This document shows, piece by piece, positions 1 through 11,555 of a DNA stretch of 26,624 bases; the first letter of the stretch is position 1, and the number at the start of each line of letters is the position of its first letter. The DNA is taken from NCBI GenBank assembly GCA_049999725.1, contig JBNGIS010020293.1, forward strand, positions 1 to 26,624, in the 5' to 3' direction. The position numbers and the translations under genes are program-made. This stretch comes from Haplomitrium mnioides (taxonomy: Eukaryota; Marchantiophyta; Haplomitriopsida; Calobryales). A model generated the notes under the pieces. It saw nothing but the letters and a program-made list of their open reading frames with translations. It had not been told where the DNA came from and did no database searches.

Positions 1-430
1 AGTCAATTCGCCTGTACTATACCTTGTTGGAAAGCTTGTCAAGTAAGCTTTCTACCCATATAATAATATTTGTATTTTCTAATTTGTAGATACTCTCTAT
101 TTTGACTTTTCCGCAGCTCACTTTTGTAACTTTGACCAGTTATAACTTCCGGTTTACAAGAGCTTTTTCACTTCTATAAATTGGTACTAATAATTTAAAC
201 ACTATTGTATCCTTGTATAAAATATCAGTTTCTAAACATTTCTAATCAGAACACAATTTACTCTATACTCAATTCTACACATATTAAAGAAAACCGATTA
301 AATGTAAGTTTCTCCTCATAACTTCTATGTCTTCTCCATACTTCATCAAAGTGCATCCCATGCTATGATATGGCTTTAAGCACATTAGCATCTTCACAAA
401 ACCATCCCATGCCTTCACAGATTAGCCTAC
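1..430. other. AT-rich sequence, no gene seen
   Basis: This stretch is AT-rich with short homopolymer runs. I see no coding frame with recognisable content, no tandem repeat and no RNA gene. Base composition rises sharply to GC-rich near position 430, which I take as the approximate left edge of the neighbouring LTR remnant. Confidence 0.5.
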
Positions 431-2159
431 CTCCTTGTGGAGCGGCGTCAGACGGCGGAGCTATGGATGACGTGGCGCAGAGGATGACTTGGGATTTGCG
501 AGGGAATCTGTGGAGATTCTGTGGACCAGGTTCCACGTGGCGCTTTGGAACTATGTTCCGATTCACCCTTCGGACTTGGTTCCGCGGTAATCTGCAGAAT
601 CTCGACCTGCGAGATTCCTCGGACTCTTCGTAACATTACCGTTGTACTTGGATTTTCCTAACCGCCCGACAACACACGCAACGCCTTCTCCCATTCCTTT
701 GTAACGGCAATAACGACCACATGGAACACGCGTCCTCACCCCCTATTCCGAGCCAATGGGATTAACGACTATTCATCAAATCGAGCTCAAGAGATCAACG
801 GGCAGGGGGGTATATACTGATGGCCTTCGAATTTGTTCAGGTTGATGCACGGACAATTGCAGGAAGCGACAACGACCGCAAGATAGGGAAATCGCGCATG
901 GTAAGGCAAGAGTGAGAATTCAGTGAGGAGCTACGTGAAGCGGGTGAACTAGCTCGAGAGGGCCAGGGGGATTCAAAGGTGGACTGGAAAGGCACCAAGA
1001 ATCGCAGAGTGAGGAGCTTTGGATGCTCGGGCGAAATAGGTGAACTTGTCCTTGCAGGTGGACTAGAGCGGAGGTGGATCGATACGACAGTTCAAAGGGA
1101 TTCTGGCCCACTGAGATCTAAGAAGAGGCTGCCAAGTGAGGAGCTTGGAGTCATTTTGGCATTTCCTTGTGCAATCGCATCATCCCAAAGTGTTTGGAGT
1201 ACACTCCGGTGTGATTCTTCAAGTGGACCTGAGATGAGGGGGCTGCGTTAGTGCCTGCGCACTGCGCGGGAGGACTTGTCGAGGCTCGGGGTGGAGTGAG
1301 CTACCTGCAGTCGGGAAGACTGTCTCCTAGAGGTGGGGGTGAAAGAAATCCTCTTCCTAGCATGAGGAAGTAAATTCAGGGCTTCTCGCAAGGGAAGTTA
1401 AAAACTATCTAGAGAGAAGGGTGTGTGGGTGGTTGTTGGGCTGTTGGCTGTAAGGCAGCAAGGATTCAGAAGGGAGATAACAGTTGGTGGAAATCCAGAG
1501 GGCCTTCAAGGACTCTGTTTCTCTTTGCAAATATTGTATAAAGTGTTTGTGTATTGTGTGGTTAGATTTCCTTTCTCCAAGTGTGTTCTAGAGATTTATT
1601 AGATAAGTAGACATCAAGATAGTTGAGCAAACCTTGGGACAACTCTGAAGCGGGAGTCCAATCCCTTGACAAAGTTCTGATAGCCTGGAGGTGAATGCTC
1701 TCTGCCTCTGATCCCGTAGGATAGTTTAGGAGTTAGATCATATCAGGATAACTAGGCAAAACCGTTGTATCAATCCTATGACAACCCTGAGAGGGGGAGT
1801 CCAGTCATGTGGTGTTGAACATTGGTGCAAGTCATAGCACCCATTCTGCCTCAAGCACAAATAAGGTGGCAGGGCCTGAGTCATTGGGCCCTTGGAATAA
1901 ATTAGAAGAATTACACAAAGCACAGTTGAGGGGGATAATGAATATGGACCTGGGGATGTTTGAATAACTAACTTGAGTGTAACCATAAGAGAGTGAGTGG
2001 TGTGTTAAAGGCTGGAAAGGGAAGGGAGAATCCTTAGAGCCTGAAAGTGGTAACTGACAAGGGGCCATCTCAGAAAAGGACCTGAAAGCCCACAATCTGT
2101 CCTCCCTTGCCTCCAAAGAGGTGATTGTAAAGGTTAAGGCGTGGAACAGGGGAGCGACA
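431..2159 (+). mobile_element. LTR remnant (GC-rich), 3' end at 2159
   Basis: This is probably a long LTR, or an LTR with some flank, in plus orientation. The last 62 bases (2098-2159, ending GGGGAGCGACA) align base for base in length with the LTR end at 24290-24351, and the preceding stretch from about 2041 aligns with the reverse-oriented copy at 24142-24258. A TATA-like box (TATATACTGA, 811-820) and an AATAAA at about 1893 are compatible with U3 and R functions. The left boundary is not proven: I used the composition change, and no 5-bp target duplication was found for it. The short ORFs in it (370-633, 979-1251) encode nothing recognisable and I treat them as chance. No PBS follows the end at 2159, so this is a solo or truncated LTR rather than a full element. 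Confidence 0.5.
811..820 (+). promoter_or_regulatory. TATA-like box of LTR remnant
   Basis: TATATACTGA follows a G-run inside the GC-rich LTR remnant, where a TATA element would be expected in U3 upstream of R. It is isolated in an otherwise GC-rich neighbourhood, which makes it stand out. Promoter activity is inferred from position only. Confidence 0.35.
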
Positions 2160-2161
2160 AG

Positions 2162-4163
2162 TACCCTCTTCACATTGAAGAGTTCAAGATGGCCTCCTTT
2201 TATTCAAGCTTTGAGAAGCTTTTGGTAACTCGTTCCTTTCACACCACGTTTGTTTATTTGTATTTGCATTGAATATTTTGTAAATTGTTCTTTGGTTAAA
2301 AATGTTTATGGTCCATGCGCGCATGGACATCAAAGTCTATGCATGCTTAGACTTCAAAGTCTAGACGCACTTGAACAGCGAAGTCCATACGCGCATGGAC
2401 TTTGAAGTCAATATCTCGCCTGGACTTCGAAGTCCAGGTGCACTTGAATAGCGAAGTCTATGCGCGCATGGACTTTGAAGTTAATATCTCGCCTAGACTT
2501 TGAAGTCCAGGTGCACTTGAATAGCAAAGTCCAGGCGCGCATGGACTTCGAATTTCAAGTGCGTTTGGAATTTTAAAGTCCCTCATTGCTTGAACACCAA
2601 AGTCCATGCACTCATGAACTTCGCAATCCAAGTGCAAAGGTAAGGCGATATCCAAGCATGCATGGATTGCGATGTCCATGTGCTTATAGACTTTGGTGTT
2701 CAAGCAATTAGGGACCTTGAAAGTCCAACCGCGCTTGAACTATGAAGTCCATGTACGCATGGACTTTGCTTTATAAGTGCGCCTAGACTTCGAAGTCCAA
2801 CGAGAAATTGACATCGAATGGAAGTCTGTGTCATTCTCTACCTTAAAATGTTTTTTTATCACTTTTTAATATTTTTTGTTTGATTTTTGTGTAGGGGGAA
2901 AAAACTTTTAAACGGCAGCTTGCAAAGAAATTAACAGCAACTGCGAAAAGTCAGAAAAAATATGGGGTCGAGGAAGCCCTTGAAGATCAAGACTAGTCTT
3001 CTATGTTGGTCTTCTATCCTCATGTTTTTCTTCTCTACTACCAAAAAGCTAGAGAGTGGAAAGGACGATAGCAAAACAGTGCTACATCTCTCACAACGGA
3101 AGGAGTTGTCAGAGATGAGGAAGATAAATTAATATCATACGTCGATGGTCTTAGCGTGGCATTTTATCAAGTCCACAGGGAGGGCAATGCTTGACAATTG
3201 AAAGGCTTTGTGAAACCTAGGTGTTTCACTTTGGCTATAGCTAATATTCCTTATGAGTACAACCTTAAGAAATGTAAGCACAATGACTTGGATCCTTTTT
3301 CAAAAGAAGACACTTTCTATATGGTATCATCTTTTGCGGCAACTACAACTTTGAACTTTTGGCCTTTTGTGATTATTCATTTATTGCAGCAATTTGGCAT
3401 CATTAAGGATGCTCTTTGTGAAGTCTGCTGTGCAATCGACCACGACATCTAGCAAGTTATTTTTTTTGTTTCAGATTTCTCTTTGTTTTACTTCTCTTGC
3501 ATTTTGTTTACATTAGTTGATTTGTTTGTTTTTCTTTTTACAAGGACAAAAGCAACATTCATCATTTTGGTGGTGCCAGAATTGCACATGCCCACAAATA
3601 TTGGATGGTGGGTTATTGGACTAAAGAAGGAAAGAGGAGCATGCAGCTCTTTTATTTGCAGCTTGCTTCTTCAACCGGACTTCCTCATCAGATTATGCGT
3701 AGTGTTTTTAGTTGTCTTGCAGTTTCGGCAAAACTTAAACGTCCAGGAGATGATGCTCTTATCAATGTTTATCAGAAGGCGCAAGCTCTCTATAATTTTT
3801 TCATTGACTATTTATCAACAGAGTAGGATTGGATCTTAGATCTCTGCTCTAAGTCTGGCACAGGCTTTGTTTGTGCTTTAAAGCTGATGCAAAACTACAT
3901 CGCCATGGAATATGATAAACATCAGTCTATTTATATTCTTTAGAAGGTTTTTATGATGGCTTCCTTGCCATCCGATGTGACTAAGTCACAAACCTTTTTT
4001 TGCATACCACAAGGAACCTGTTCCTCCTAGTACTGCAAGTGCTTCTGGTGACTCTATTGTAATATCGGGGACTGGAAAGTCTCAACAGGACCCTCTTATG
4101 GTTGTAGATGCTCAACCTGTGGATTTAGATGAGACAAGTCCTCCCAAAGAGGATAGAGTCTGA
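2162..4163 (+). pseudogene. broken DNA N4/N6 methyltransferase-like gene
   Basis: Three exons fit one reading frame: 2162-2224 (truncated at its 5' side by the LTR), 2895-3455 and 3545-4163. Both introns (2225-2894, GTAACT to TGTAG; 3456-3544, GTTATT to ACAAG) are phase 0 and keep the frame. Exon 2 carries NIPYEY at 3243-3260, matching motif IV (DPPY-like, here with a changed first residue). Exon 3 carries DWILDLC, then SGTGF (3839-3868) and AMEYD, matching the SAM-binding motif I and the following acidic strand. The order IV then I is that of beta-class N4/N6 amino-methyltransferases, which methylate adenine or cytosine amino groups in DNA. Exon 2 has in-frame stops (after DQD, after KGR, after GNA, and near its end). 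Exon 3 has TAG at 3824 and 3941, plus a frameshift at the T7 run 3995-4001, after which a serine/proline-rich acidic tail ends at TGA 4161-4163. It cannot be functional as it stands. A different Rossmann-type methyltransferase is the main alternative. Confidence 0.6.
2309..2830. repeat. palindrome-rich repeat array, about 73-bp period, in intron
   Basis: This array fills most of the first visible intron of the methyltransferase-like gene. Perfect palindromes include GTCCATGCGCGCATGGAC (2311-2328) and CTGGACTTCGAAGTCCAG (2420-2437). A higher-order unit repeats at 2309, 2381, 2454 and 2527, so the period is about 73 bp. Each unit has a GCGC-centred palindrome, then a TTCGAA-centred or TTTGAA-centred one, then GTGCACTTGAATAGC. 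Right of about 2600 the order decays but the palindromic pieces continue to about 2800. The core is shared with the arrays at 4458, 14633, 18575, 22600 and 23827. Confidence 0.85.
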
Positions 4164-4457
4164 GGATATGTTTGAACACTTTGTATTATTAATAAAAATT
4201 ATTTTTTCCAAATCTTTATTTGCCAAAGTTTCATCTTGTTGCTCTTTCAATATATTTCAAGTCTTTTCATCATGATTCAGTTTAGTGCGCCTAAGAATAA
4301 GTTGACTCAATTGATAGTCTAAGAATGGTTTGAACTCAATTGCTAATCTAAGGATGATTTGGAGTCTTTACACATTGTTTAGTGTCTTTGAACATTAAGG
4401 CTTTGTAGTTCTTGTTCGGATTCCATGTGCATATAAGCTGTCAGGTTATTGTTTAGA

Positions 4458-4715
4458 GTCCTTGCACCCATTAGCCAAAGGGTTCTTGTTCAATGTCTAT
4501 GCATGCATAGGTTGTAGGGTTCTTGTTTAGAATCTTGACATGCAATGGCTCTAGAGTTCTAGTTCAAAGTCCATGTGTGCATAGCTTCATTGTTCTTGTT
4601 CAAAGTCCAAGCACATACAGGCTTTAGGATTCTCGTTCGAAGTCTATGCATGCATAGGATTTAGGGTTTTGATTTGGAGTCTATGCTTGTATAGGAATTG
4701 TTAGCTACGATGCTC
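4458..4715. repeat. 37-bp tandem repeat array with palindromic core
   Basis: Seven degenerate units start at about 4458, 4495, 4532, 4569, 4605, 4642 and 4679, so the spacing is 36-37 bp. Each unit begins with a GTCYATGC-type block and ends with a TTAGGGTTCTTGTTC-type block. The best palindromes are at 4495 and 4642 (GTCTATGCATGCATAGG). The array lies between the methyltransferase-like pseudogene and the truncated left transposase-like copy. The 294 bases before it (4164-4457) show no gene. Confidence 0.8.
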
Positions 4716-5074
4716 AAAGTCTGGTTCAAAGTCCGTACCCGACAAGACATTTACGTTTGCTTGTAAATTGTTTTCATAAAAAGATATATGTTTAATTTTA
4801 TTTTTGATGAATTTAGTGTATTGACAATAGTATGAAGTTCTAATAAAAATTTTGAATAACCAAAATGCTAATTTTCTAGGGTATTAATTATAATAAAATG
4901 TTTGAAATATAATCTCAATGTAAAATATGCAATTTGTATTTATAAAAAACGATCTTTTTATGAAAAAAATATTACAAATGCAAAATTGATGTTTTTCAAT
5001 GCCAAATCACTGAAAAAAAATTCTGACTACCAATTGAAATAGGAACTCGGTAGCAGTTCTTGTTGGTTGTTTAA
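4716..5074. other. AT-rich spacer, no gene seen
   Basis: This strongly AT-rich stretch has no recognisable frame or repeat. It ends where similarity to the right-hand arm (minus strand, near 21560) begins, so it includes the breakpoint that truncated the left copy of the transposase-like gene. The expected upstream coding sequence, present in the other copy, is absent here. Confidence 0.5.
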
Positions 5075-5371
5075 AGTAGCGGCTATTGTTAGTGGATGGA
5101 CAATTTTTTTTAGGGACACTATGAGAAAATGCCCACTCACGAAGTTTAAAACTTACTCGATAATTTTGTACAATAGGAAGTTTATGACTACTACACAACT
5201 TATTTAAAAGAGAAAGATCACGATTGCATTCTTGGATTTTTGGGTTTTACAAAATATTGAGAACTCATTTTCCAAATGTTAAAATTCCAAAACACAATAA
5301 ATTTGTTGTTTATGAAACATGCAAAGAAATAAAATCACTACAAGAAAAATCCGTCTTGGAGTCTGACAAAG
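5075..5371 (+). pseudogene. DUF7869-like transposase gene, copy A, truncated upstream exon
   Basis: This aligns with the minus-strand exon at 21233-21500. Shared blocks include the MPTHKVYNL-type start of the segment, the YYKTYLKEKD-type stretch and the FTKHW block. The family pattern of a compact basic domain followed by a cysteine-containing block is partly visible: the copy B cysteines (IPKCNRFALCKTW) are mostly lost here. Several stops interrupt the frame. The exon ends GACAAAG before GTAACA at 5372, the same splice donor as in copy B (minus strand, 21233/21232). Everything upstream of about 5075 that copy B still has (its N-terminal part, 22805 to about 21560) is missing. Confidence 0.6.
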
Positions 5372-6085
5372 GTAACAAATTTCTTCTCTTTTGAAACCTT
5401 TTGTTAATCTATGCTCTCTATTTGAGACTCAAAGCTTAGTTCTAGAAATGTTATGTTTTTTCAACTTAGTGCCAAACGATATTTGTTTTCTTAAGTTGTT
5501 CACCAAATTAGATTTTGAGTCAAATAACTCTTGGCAACTTGAGTTGTGAGAAGAGAGTTTATGCTTGCACAGGGTCTATTGTTTGCACTTTGAATCCAAA
5601 CCTTCTCTAGAGCTGAATAAAGCAAGGAAATAGATCTGATTGTAGGTAGTGACCTTAGCCTTGCAACAAGGTTTGCTTTTGTCGCTTTCAATCAAGAGGT
5701 TTTTTCTAGAAAAAACAATAGCAAGAACCGTTTTTTTTTTTGTTTGCAAATCCTATGCACGTATGGGTTTTTTCTGGTTTCTTTTCAAATCCAATCGTGA
5801 CAATAGTCAAAGAAAGTCATGATATTGGTGTTGTTTCTTTAGTCCTATGCGGGTATACGATCAGTTCTGGTCTCTACTAATCATATATGCGCCTAGGATT
5901 TGTTCATGATTTTTCAATCCTTTGTGAACAAAGAGTCCAAGCTACCTTGGAAATTATGATTCCAGTTTGTGACCCTTTGTTAGCAAATATTTTTCTTCTG
6001 CTTTCAAAACTTTTGCTTATTTCAAGTCAAACACAAGTACTTATTGTGCATATTATTTAGATTCTCCTTTATTTAAATTACCTAA

Positions 6086-6202
6086 TATTATAGGGACCAT
6101 ATATAACCCTATGTAAGTAGTTGTACATTCATTCACTCCAACCATTCTACTCTCGCTCTCGGAAGCTCTCACGTGTGTTTGTGCGATGCTCATGTGATAA
6201 CA
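6086..6202 (+). repeat. 5' LTR of copia element (117 bp)
   Basis: It begins TATTATAGGGACC, where the 3' LTR begins TGTTATATAGACC, so the canonical TG start has mutated to TA. It ends GTGATAACA. The block ACCATATATAACCC and the following 30 bases are identical in both LTRs; ATATATAA may serve as the TATA box. At 117 bp it is at the short end for copia LTRs. Confidence 0.93.
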
Positions 6203-6221
6203 TGTTATCAGCACGAAAGGA
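6203..6221 (+). other. primer binding site of copia element
   Basis: TGTTATCAGCACGAAAGG follows the 5' LTR directly. The position is right for a PBS. It is not the usual plant copia TGGTATCAGAGC, though TATCAG is shared; it could pair with a variant or an internal part of initiator tRNA-Met. The primer identity is not established. Confidence 0.55.
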
Positions 6222-6481
6222 CTCTACATTTTTTTTCTCCATCTCCCACATGTGCTCTACCTACACCAACTCATGAGAGAACATCAGCGTACACATTTTT
6301 ATCCTCTACGCAAGACTTTTTTTTCCCTCTTGTTCATTTTTTTCCTCTCGCATGATGCTCTAACAGTGGAAGTTTGTAGCGCAGATCACTCCTCTACTTC
6401 ACTTCTTCTTTTTTTTCCTCTAAAGGATTACTCTCTCTTTTTTTTCTTCTTCACGCCTTGTCGTACGGACTAGGGTGCCTT

Positions 6482-6680
6482 TCTCTTGCTTGTGGCTTTC
6501 CTTTCTCCTGCTCGCGGCTCGTTCTTTCTCTTGCTCACAGCTCATTCTTTCTCCTACTCACGGCTTATTTTTTCTCTTGCTTGCGACTCGTCTATCTCCT
6601 ACTCACGACTCGTCTACCTTCTGCTCACGACTCGTCTATCTCTTGCTCGTGGCTTGTATCTCTTACTATTTGCAATGCTC
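6482..6680 (+). repeat. 22-23 bp pyrimidine-rich tandem repeat in copia leader
   Basis: Units start at about 6482, 6504, 6527, 6550, 6573, 6595, 6617 and 6639, each of the type TCTCYTGCTCRCGRCTCGTC. The plus strand is almost free of purine runs. It gives open frames rich in Leu, Ser and Cys in all three phases (6458-6841, 6475-6741, 6486-6764), which I regard as composition artefacts. It lies in the untranslated leader between PBS and gag. Confidence 0.8.
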
Positions 6681-7951
6681 TCTTGCTGCTTGCGGCGCTC
6701 ATCTCCTGCTCGTCGACGCCCGCATATTTTCTCAACTTTAATTTTTCCTCTTCAATCGACGTAGATTCTGCTTACCTCTGGTGGACGATAACTCCATTTG
6801 CACTCAACTCGTCTCTACTTGGCGCAACCGGTGACTTGTAACGTTCTCTTTGTCTCTCACATGGAGAACTACATTTCTGTTTTTCTAGTCGACCACTCAT
6901 TTGGGTGACATCTTGCGACCGATCGACTGGAGACTTTCCTCCTAGTTTGGTTACACTTGGCGACTTTACTCCCATCCACGGTTTCACCATTCATCCCTTT
7001 ATTTTCTTTCCTCATTTGTTGTTCTTTCTCTGTTTGACGATATCTGAGCAATTTGGCTCATATTTCGTTGACCCGCTGACCTTGTGCATGCTCAAAGCTA
7101 ACATGCATTGCTAACTTCTATGCTTACGACCTACAACTGTATCTCTTCACCATTTCTTTGTGACATCAGAGATTCCTGGACCTCTTTCATCATACTTTCC
7201 TAAAACTAATCTCACATTCTCGTATAAGCTTGCTTTGTTTCTGAACAAGTCCTTTCACTACTACCGAGGGGAGCAGCATTCAAGCAAGAGAATAGTGAGA
7301 CATAGGCTGCACAAACCTGTGCACAAGTTTGACCCACCTGTTTATGCATCATCAAAGACCCATGCGACAACACAAAGACTACATCAACACTCAACGAAAG
7401 AGCGACACTGCATCTTGCCACTTCAAGCTCTTTCACTATGTTCTTCATCACTTCCTGGTTCAACTTTCTCAATCTATCCTATTGATTATATTCTATTCTT
7501 TCTCATTGCTATCTGAATGATCTCATTCCCCACGAGGGATACAATTGTTGATTCTGGATCACTTCCTGTTACAAGAGAATCATACTAACCTCAACACTAA
7601 CCCTACCACCTCCTAAGATCAACCTCTATCTGGCTATACCTACAACGGCTCTATTTTTTTTAACAACTCTAGATTTGCAGAAAAGCACTACAACAATAGG
7701 AGGCTAGGTCTGGTTTAACTCAAAGTAGACCAACAGGCAGATCTAGGGGATACGATATCGGCACATTAGAAGACATAGACAAAACAATTTCAGGGCAATC
7801 TCTTCATTCATTAGCAACATTTCATTCTTTCATTTCAGTTCTCGGTGATTCATACCGACTGATTCGCAGCTAGTCCAGTTATTTCCTATTTTCATTTCAA
7901 TTATTTGATTTTTCCGCTTAAGACAGAAAACATAAACAGGTACCAAGGTCC
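6681..7951 (+). other. copia leader region without clear gene
   Basis: This is about 1.3 kb between the pyrimidine repeat and gag. Open frames such as 7160-7516 show no retroelement motif and I do not call them. An unusually long leader for a copia element, it may include captured or host-derived sequence. Confidence 0.4.
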
Positions 7952-9165
7952 ATGATCGACCAGACTTTGGTCCATCACACATTTGTACATAGTACAAAAC
8001 ATCGCAACCCTGACCCAGCAGCTGCATTTGCTATAACTCCTGGTTTATCTACCTCCTTCACAAGAACTCCCAACAAAATAGAGAATAGGTCAAGCATAAC
8101 ATCTGTTGAATCTCTGAAATTTCAAGCTCTAAAACTAGACAGCTCTAATTATTGTTCTTGGTCACTTGATGTCATGACATACTTGATATCCAAAGCTATC
8201 CGCGAAGTCATCAACTCAGATGACAACGTCACCTTGTGTGACGCAGCTAGAGCGATGATCCTACTCAGACACCATATGGTAGAACCCCTCATGCTTCAGT
8301 ACCTCAACTTTCACAGTCCCCATCTACTATGTGAAGAACTCAAACTCATATTTGACCATCTGATGACGATATCACTCCCAACAGCGAGACACGATTGGAT
8401 CAACCTACGAGTCTAGGACCATTCGTTTATTACAAATTACAACAACAAATTATTTCGCATAGTCTCACAACTAGCAATCTACGGCCACCCCATGACCGAC
8501 AAAGAACAGATAGAGAAAACTCTATCTACATTCCCTGTGAGCAATCTCATCTTGGCATCTCAATATCACAACATGTGATTCACTTCGTACTCCGAACTCA
8601 TGGCATACATGCTACTTGCTGAAAAGCACAAACTACTACTCGTAGAAAATGCAAAGAAGTGACCCCCAGAGTCAGCCCACACCTCATCCGAACCCCAAAT
8701 CACATTTTACAGCCACCAGCCTTTACCCTTGCTCTAGGAACAAACAATTTTCTAGAGGCAGGGGAAGAAGTAACCTCAAATTCAGGGGGAGCATAAGCCG
8801 GCCCACTAGCAGTCGACATCCCAATGCAAACCACAAGGACACAAAATCCCAACCATTGTATTCCAACGATACTAGAAAATGTGCCCCAATGCACATGGCA
8901 CAACAAAGGTGGCAAGCAATCATATAAAGGCCAATGGAGTACATCTGGCCCACGCCAACAACAAACTACATGCAATAGGTGTGGCACACGTGGTCACACC
9001 CAACACCCATGCAGAGTGCCAACACACCTAGCTCGCCTATACCAACAAAGCACCAAACCTCACATTCATGAGGTACAAGGCAACTTACTAGAAATAACAA
9101 ACAATGATGAATATCCACAAAACAATGTACATCTTGAAAATCATGACTCAATCAGCATTGTTTGA
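7952..9165 (+). pseudogene. copia gag (UBN2-type) with zinc knuckle, broken
   Basis: Gag forms the virus-like particle and packages element RNA. The frame from 7952 contains the gag signature FQALKLDSSNYCSWSLD and reaches a stop at 8414. The continuation in another frame (from about 8417) has MTDKEQIEKTLSTFP and YSELMAYMLLAEKH, both typical of the C-terminal half of this gag type, so a frameshift separates them. A nucleocapsid CCHC knuckle, CNRCGTRGHTQHPC, lies at 8971-9012 with the correct C-x2-C-x4-H-x4-C spacing. Several stops occur between 8640 and 8960. The start at 7952 is the first ATG of the open frame; the true start may be nearer 8090, before the conserved block. Confidence 0.85.
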
Positions 9166-11363
9166 CTAGAAACATGGATCTGAGAAAACATGCATTGTAG
9201 ACAGCGGTTCCTTGCATACTATCTTGTAAGACCGCAAATATTTCTCATCCATCAACCCTTCTTCCAAGCCAATAACTACTATTAAAGCCATAATCAAATT
9301 GAAGAAGGACATGGTCCAGCGAGCATTATTTTTCCAAATAAAACAAGACTGGACATCAAACCAGCAATTTATGCATCTGCAGCAACCAGAAACCTTATCA
9401 GTTTTTGAGATATCAGACAAAATGGTTTTCACATTCAAACAAGATCATTTCAAGACAAAGAAGTCCTCCACATCCTGACTCAAACCGTAACAGGCTTTGA
9501 CATATGAGAATCTTTCCCTTTATCACCACCAGGATTATACACCACAAAAATATTCTTATATCATGCCTCTATCAAAACGGTATCTACAGCCATTACATGG
9601 CACAATCGCCTTGGACATCCAGACCGCAACATGTTCTACCGCATTAAAAAGGACAGCAAATGCATACCAGAAAATGTGCATCCACTGCCATTGCAAACTC
9701 CATGCTTAGCATGCGTACAAGGCAAATTGAAAATTGCACCTTCTCATGACAAGACAACAATCTCGATCCCCTGATTTCTGGAGCGGATCTATGTCAATGT
9801 TTGTGGGCCCATCCACCCACCCTCGTGACCATTCAGATACTTTCTTATCACCATCGATGCATCATCTAAATAGTCAGAAGTATCCCTTCTTACAACCAAA
9901 AACATGGTCTTCCTGAAACTGTTGTCCCAAATTTTGAAACTCTCAGCACAATTCCTTCATTACCCAATCAGAAACTTGAGAGTAGACAATGCTGGAGAAT
10001 TCTCTTCACATACCTTTGATGACTTCTACTTATCTGCTGGTATAGACATACAATACTCAATACTGCATGCACATTTCCAAAACGACATCGTAGAATCGGT
10101 TATTAAGAGAATCCACCTCATAGCAAGACCATTACTTCTAAACTCAAATCTCCCCACCACTGCTTGAGGATATGTGGTCATGCATGCAACAACTATATTG
10201 CGTTATAGACCATCTGCATTCAACAAGAATTCCCCACACCAACTTATAGCAAGAATTCTAGCAGATTTATCACATCTACGCACATTTGACTACTTGGTCC
10301 TCGTCTCAATTTTAGGACCATATCAAACAAAAATGGGACCACAACGCCAAAAAGGCATATACATTGGTTCTAAGACCCCTTCTATCATCTGATACCTTGA
10401 ACCCTCAACACCTAATGTGTTTAAGTCTTGATTCACAGGCTGTCAATTTTTTGAAGAATCTTTTCCACATCTAACACAAAAGGACAAGGACATACTACCA
10501 AAACCTGAGGAAAATTTAATATTGCATCAACATTTGCCACTGGATTTTGATCATCGAAATAGACATTCAGATGCTAAAGTCAGAAGACTCCTCAATTTAT
10601 AGAAGATATTGGTTAAAATACGTGATGCATTTAACAGTGCGTCCGACATCACAAAATTGCACATAGAAGCTGCAAACGCTCTAGTGTGACTCCAGAAAAT
10701 CGATACACCTACAACTAATATACAGCCTAAGACAAATTGTGGCAGACCCATAGGCTCAAAGAATAAGCCTAGACCATCGACATCAATGAACATTGCACAA
10801 TGAACAATAAAATAGCAATTGATTATTCCCATACCGATCGAATATGGGATAGATCCCAGACCATTATGGATGACTTATTCTCTGTATCACATTATGTAGA
10901 CAGGGATATGCTTGATCCTTTATTTGTAAGAGAAGCACAATCAAGACCTGATTGGCCCCAATGGGAAAAGGCAATTAATTCATAACTTGACTCTCTCATA
11001 AAACGACAAGTTTTCGGATCCATCATGCCTGCACCCCTTGATGTGCATTTAACATATTACAAATTTATTTTTTTTCGCAAATTTAATGCAAAAGGTGATG
11101 TTACAAGATACAAGGCAAGATTAGTGGCCAAAGGATACACTCAAATTCTTGGACGTGACTATAACCTCACATATTCACCTGTCATGGACACTATTACTTA
11201 CAGATATATGATAGCCTTTGTTATCCAACGTCATCTTACTATGCATATAATGGACGTCATCATTGCTTACTTATATGGTACTCTAGATACCCATAGTTTT
11301 ATGAAAACACCCCCTGAGCTTATATCAAGAATGGCATTTCACATTCAGGGGGATAACAACTAA
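9166..11363 (+). pseudogene. copia pol: protease, integrase and partial reverse transcriptase
   Basis: The protease active site D-S-G is at 9200-9208, within CIVDSGSLHTIL. The integrase zinc-binding part follows: W-H-N-R-L-G-H at 9598-9618 and C-L-A-C at 9703-9714. The first catalytic aspartate has become asparagine (AAT, 9796-9798, in YVNVCGP). The second (DNAGEF, 9985-10002) and the glutamate (10093-10095) remain. Reverse transcriptase is seen as KARLVAKGYTQ and MDVIIAYLYG, with the first catalytic Asp at 11253-11255, and then stops after MKTPPEL. The YVDD box and RNase H are absent. In-frame stops and frame changes are scattered throughout, so no working polyprotein can be made from this copy. 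Confidence 0.85.
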
Positions 11364-11371
11364 AGTGCATA

Positions 11372-11515
11372 TGGACCTTTAGTCCCAAATGGCCTAAATT
11401 CTGAGATTAGACCTTTTGTCTCTCATAGCCCAAATTTTGAGAATGGACCTTTTGTTCCTCATGGCCTAAATTTTGAGGTTGGACCTTTTGTCCACAAAGA
11501 CCTCATTTTGAGAAG
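11372..11515 (+). repeat. 36-bp tandem repeat, four copies, in copia 3' region
   Basis: Units start at 11372, 11408, 11444 and 11480, exactly 36 bp apart. They share GGACCTTTTGT, GGCC and AAATTTTGAG blocks. The array begins directly where the reverse transcriptase frame ends. It contains stops, so it is unlikely to be coding. Confidence 0.9.
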
Positions 11516-11555
11516 ACTCTTTGAACTACATCAGCACAGTATACAATAACTGCTT

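Noticed and set aside
370-1251. ORFs 370-633 and 979-1251 as host genes
   Set aside because: Short, without motifs, and located in a GC-rich LTR remnant where open frames are expected by chance.
6173-6841. Overlapping plus-strand ORFs rich in Leu, Ser, Cys
   Set aside because: They follow from the pyrimidine-rich tandem repeat, are open in all three frames, and have no retroelement motif.
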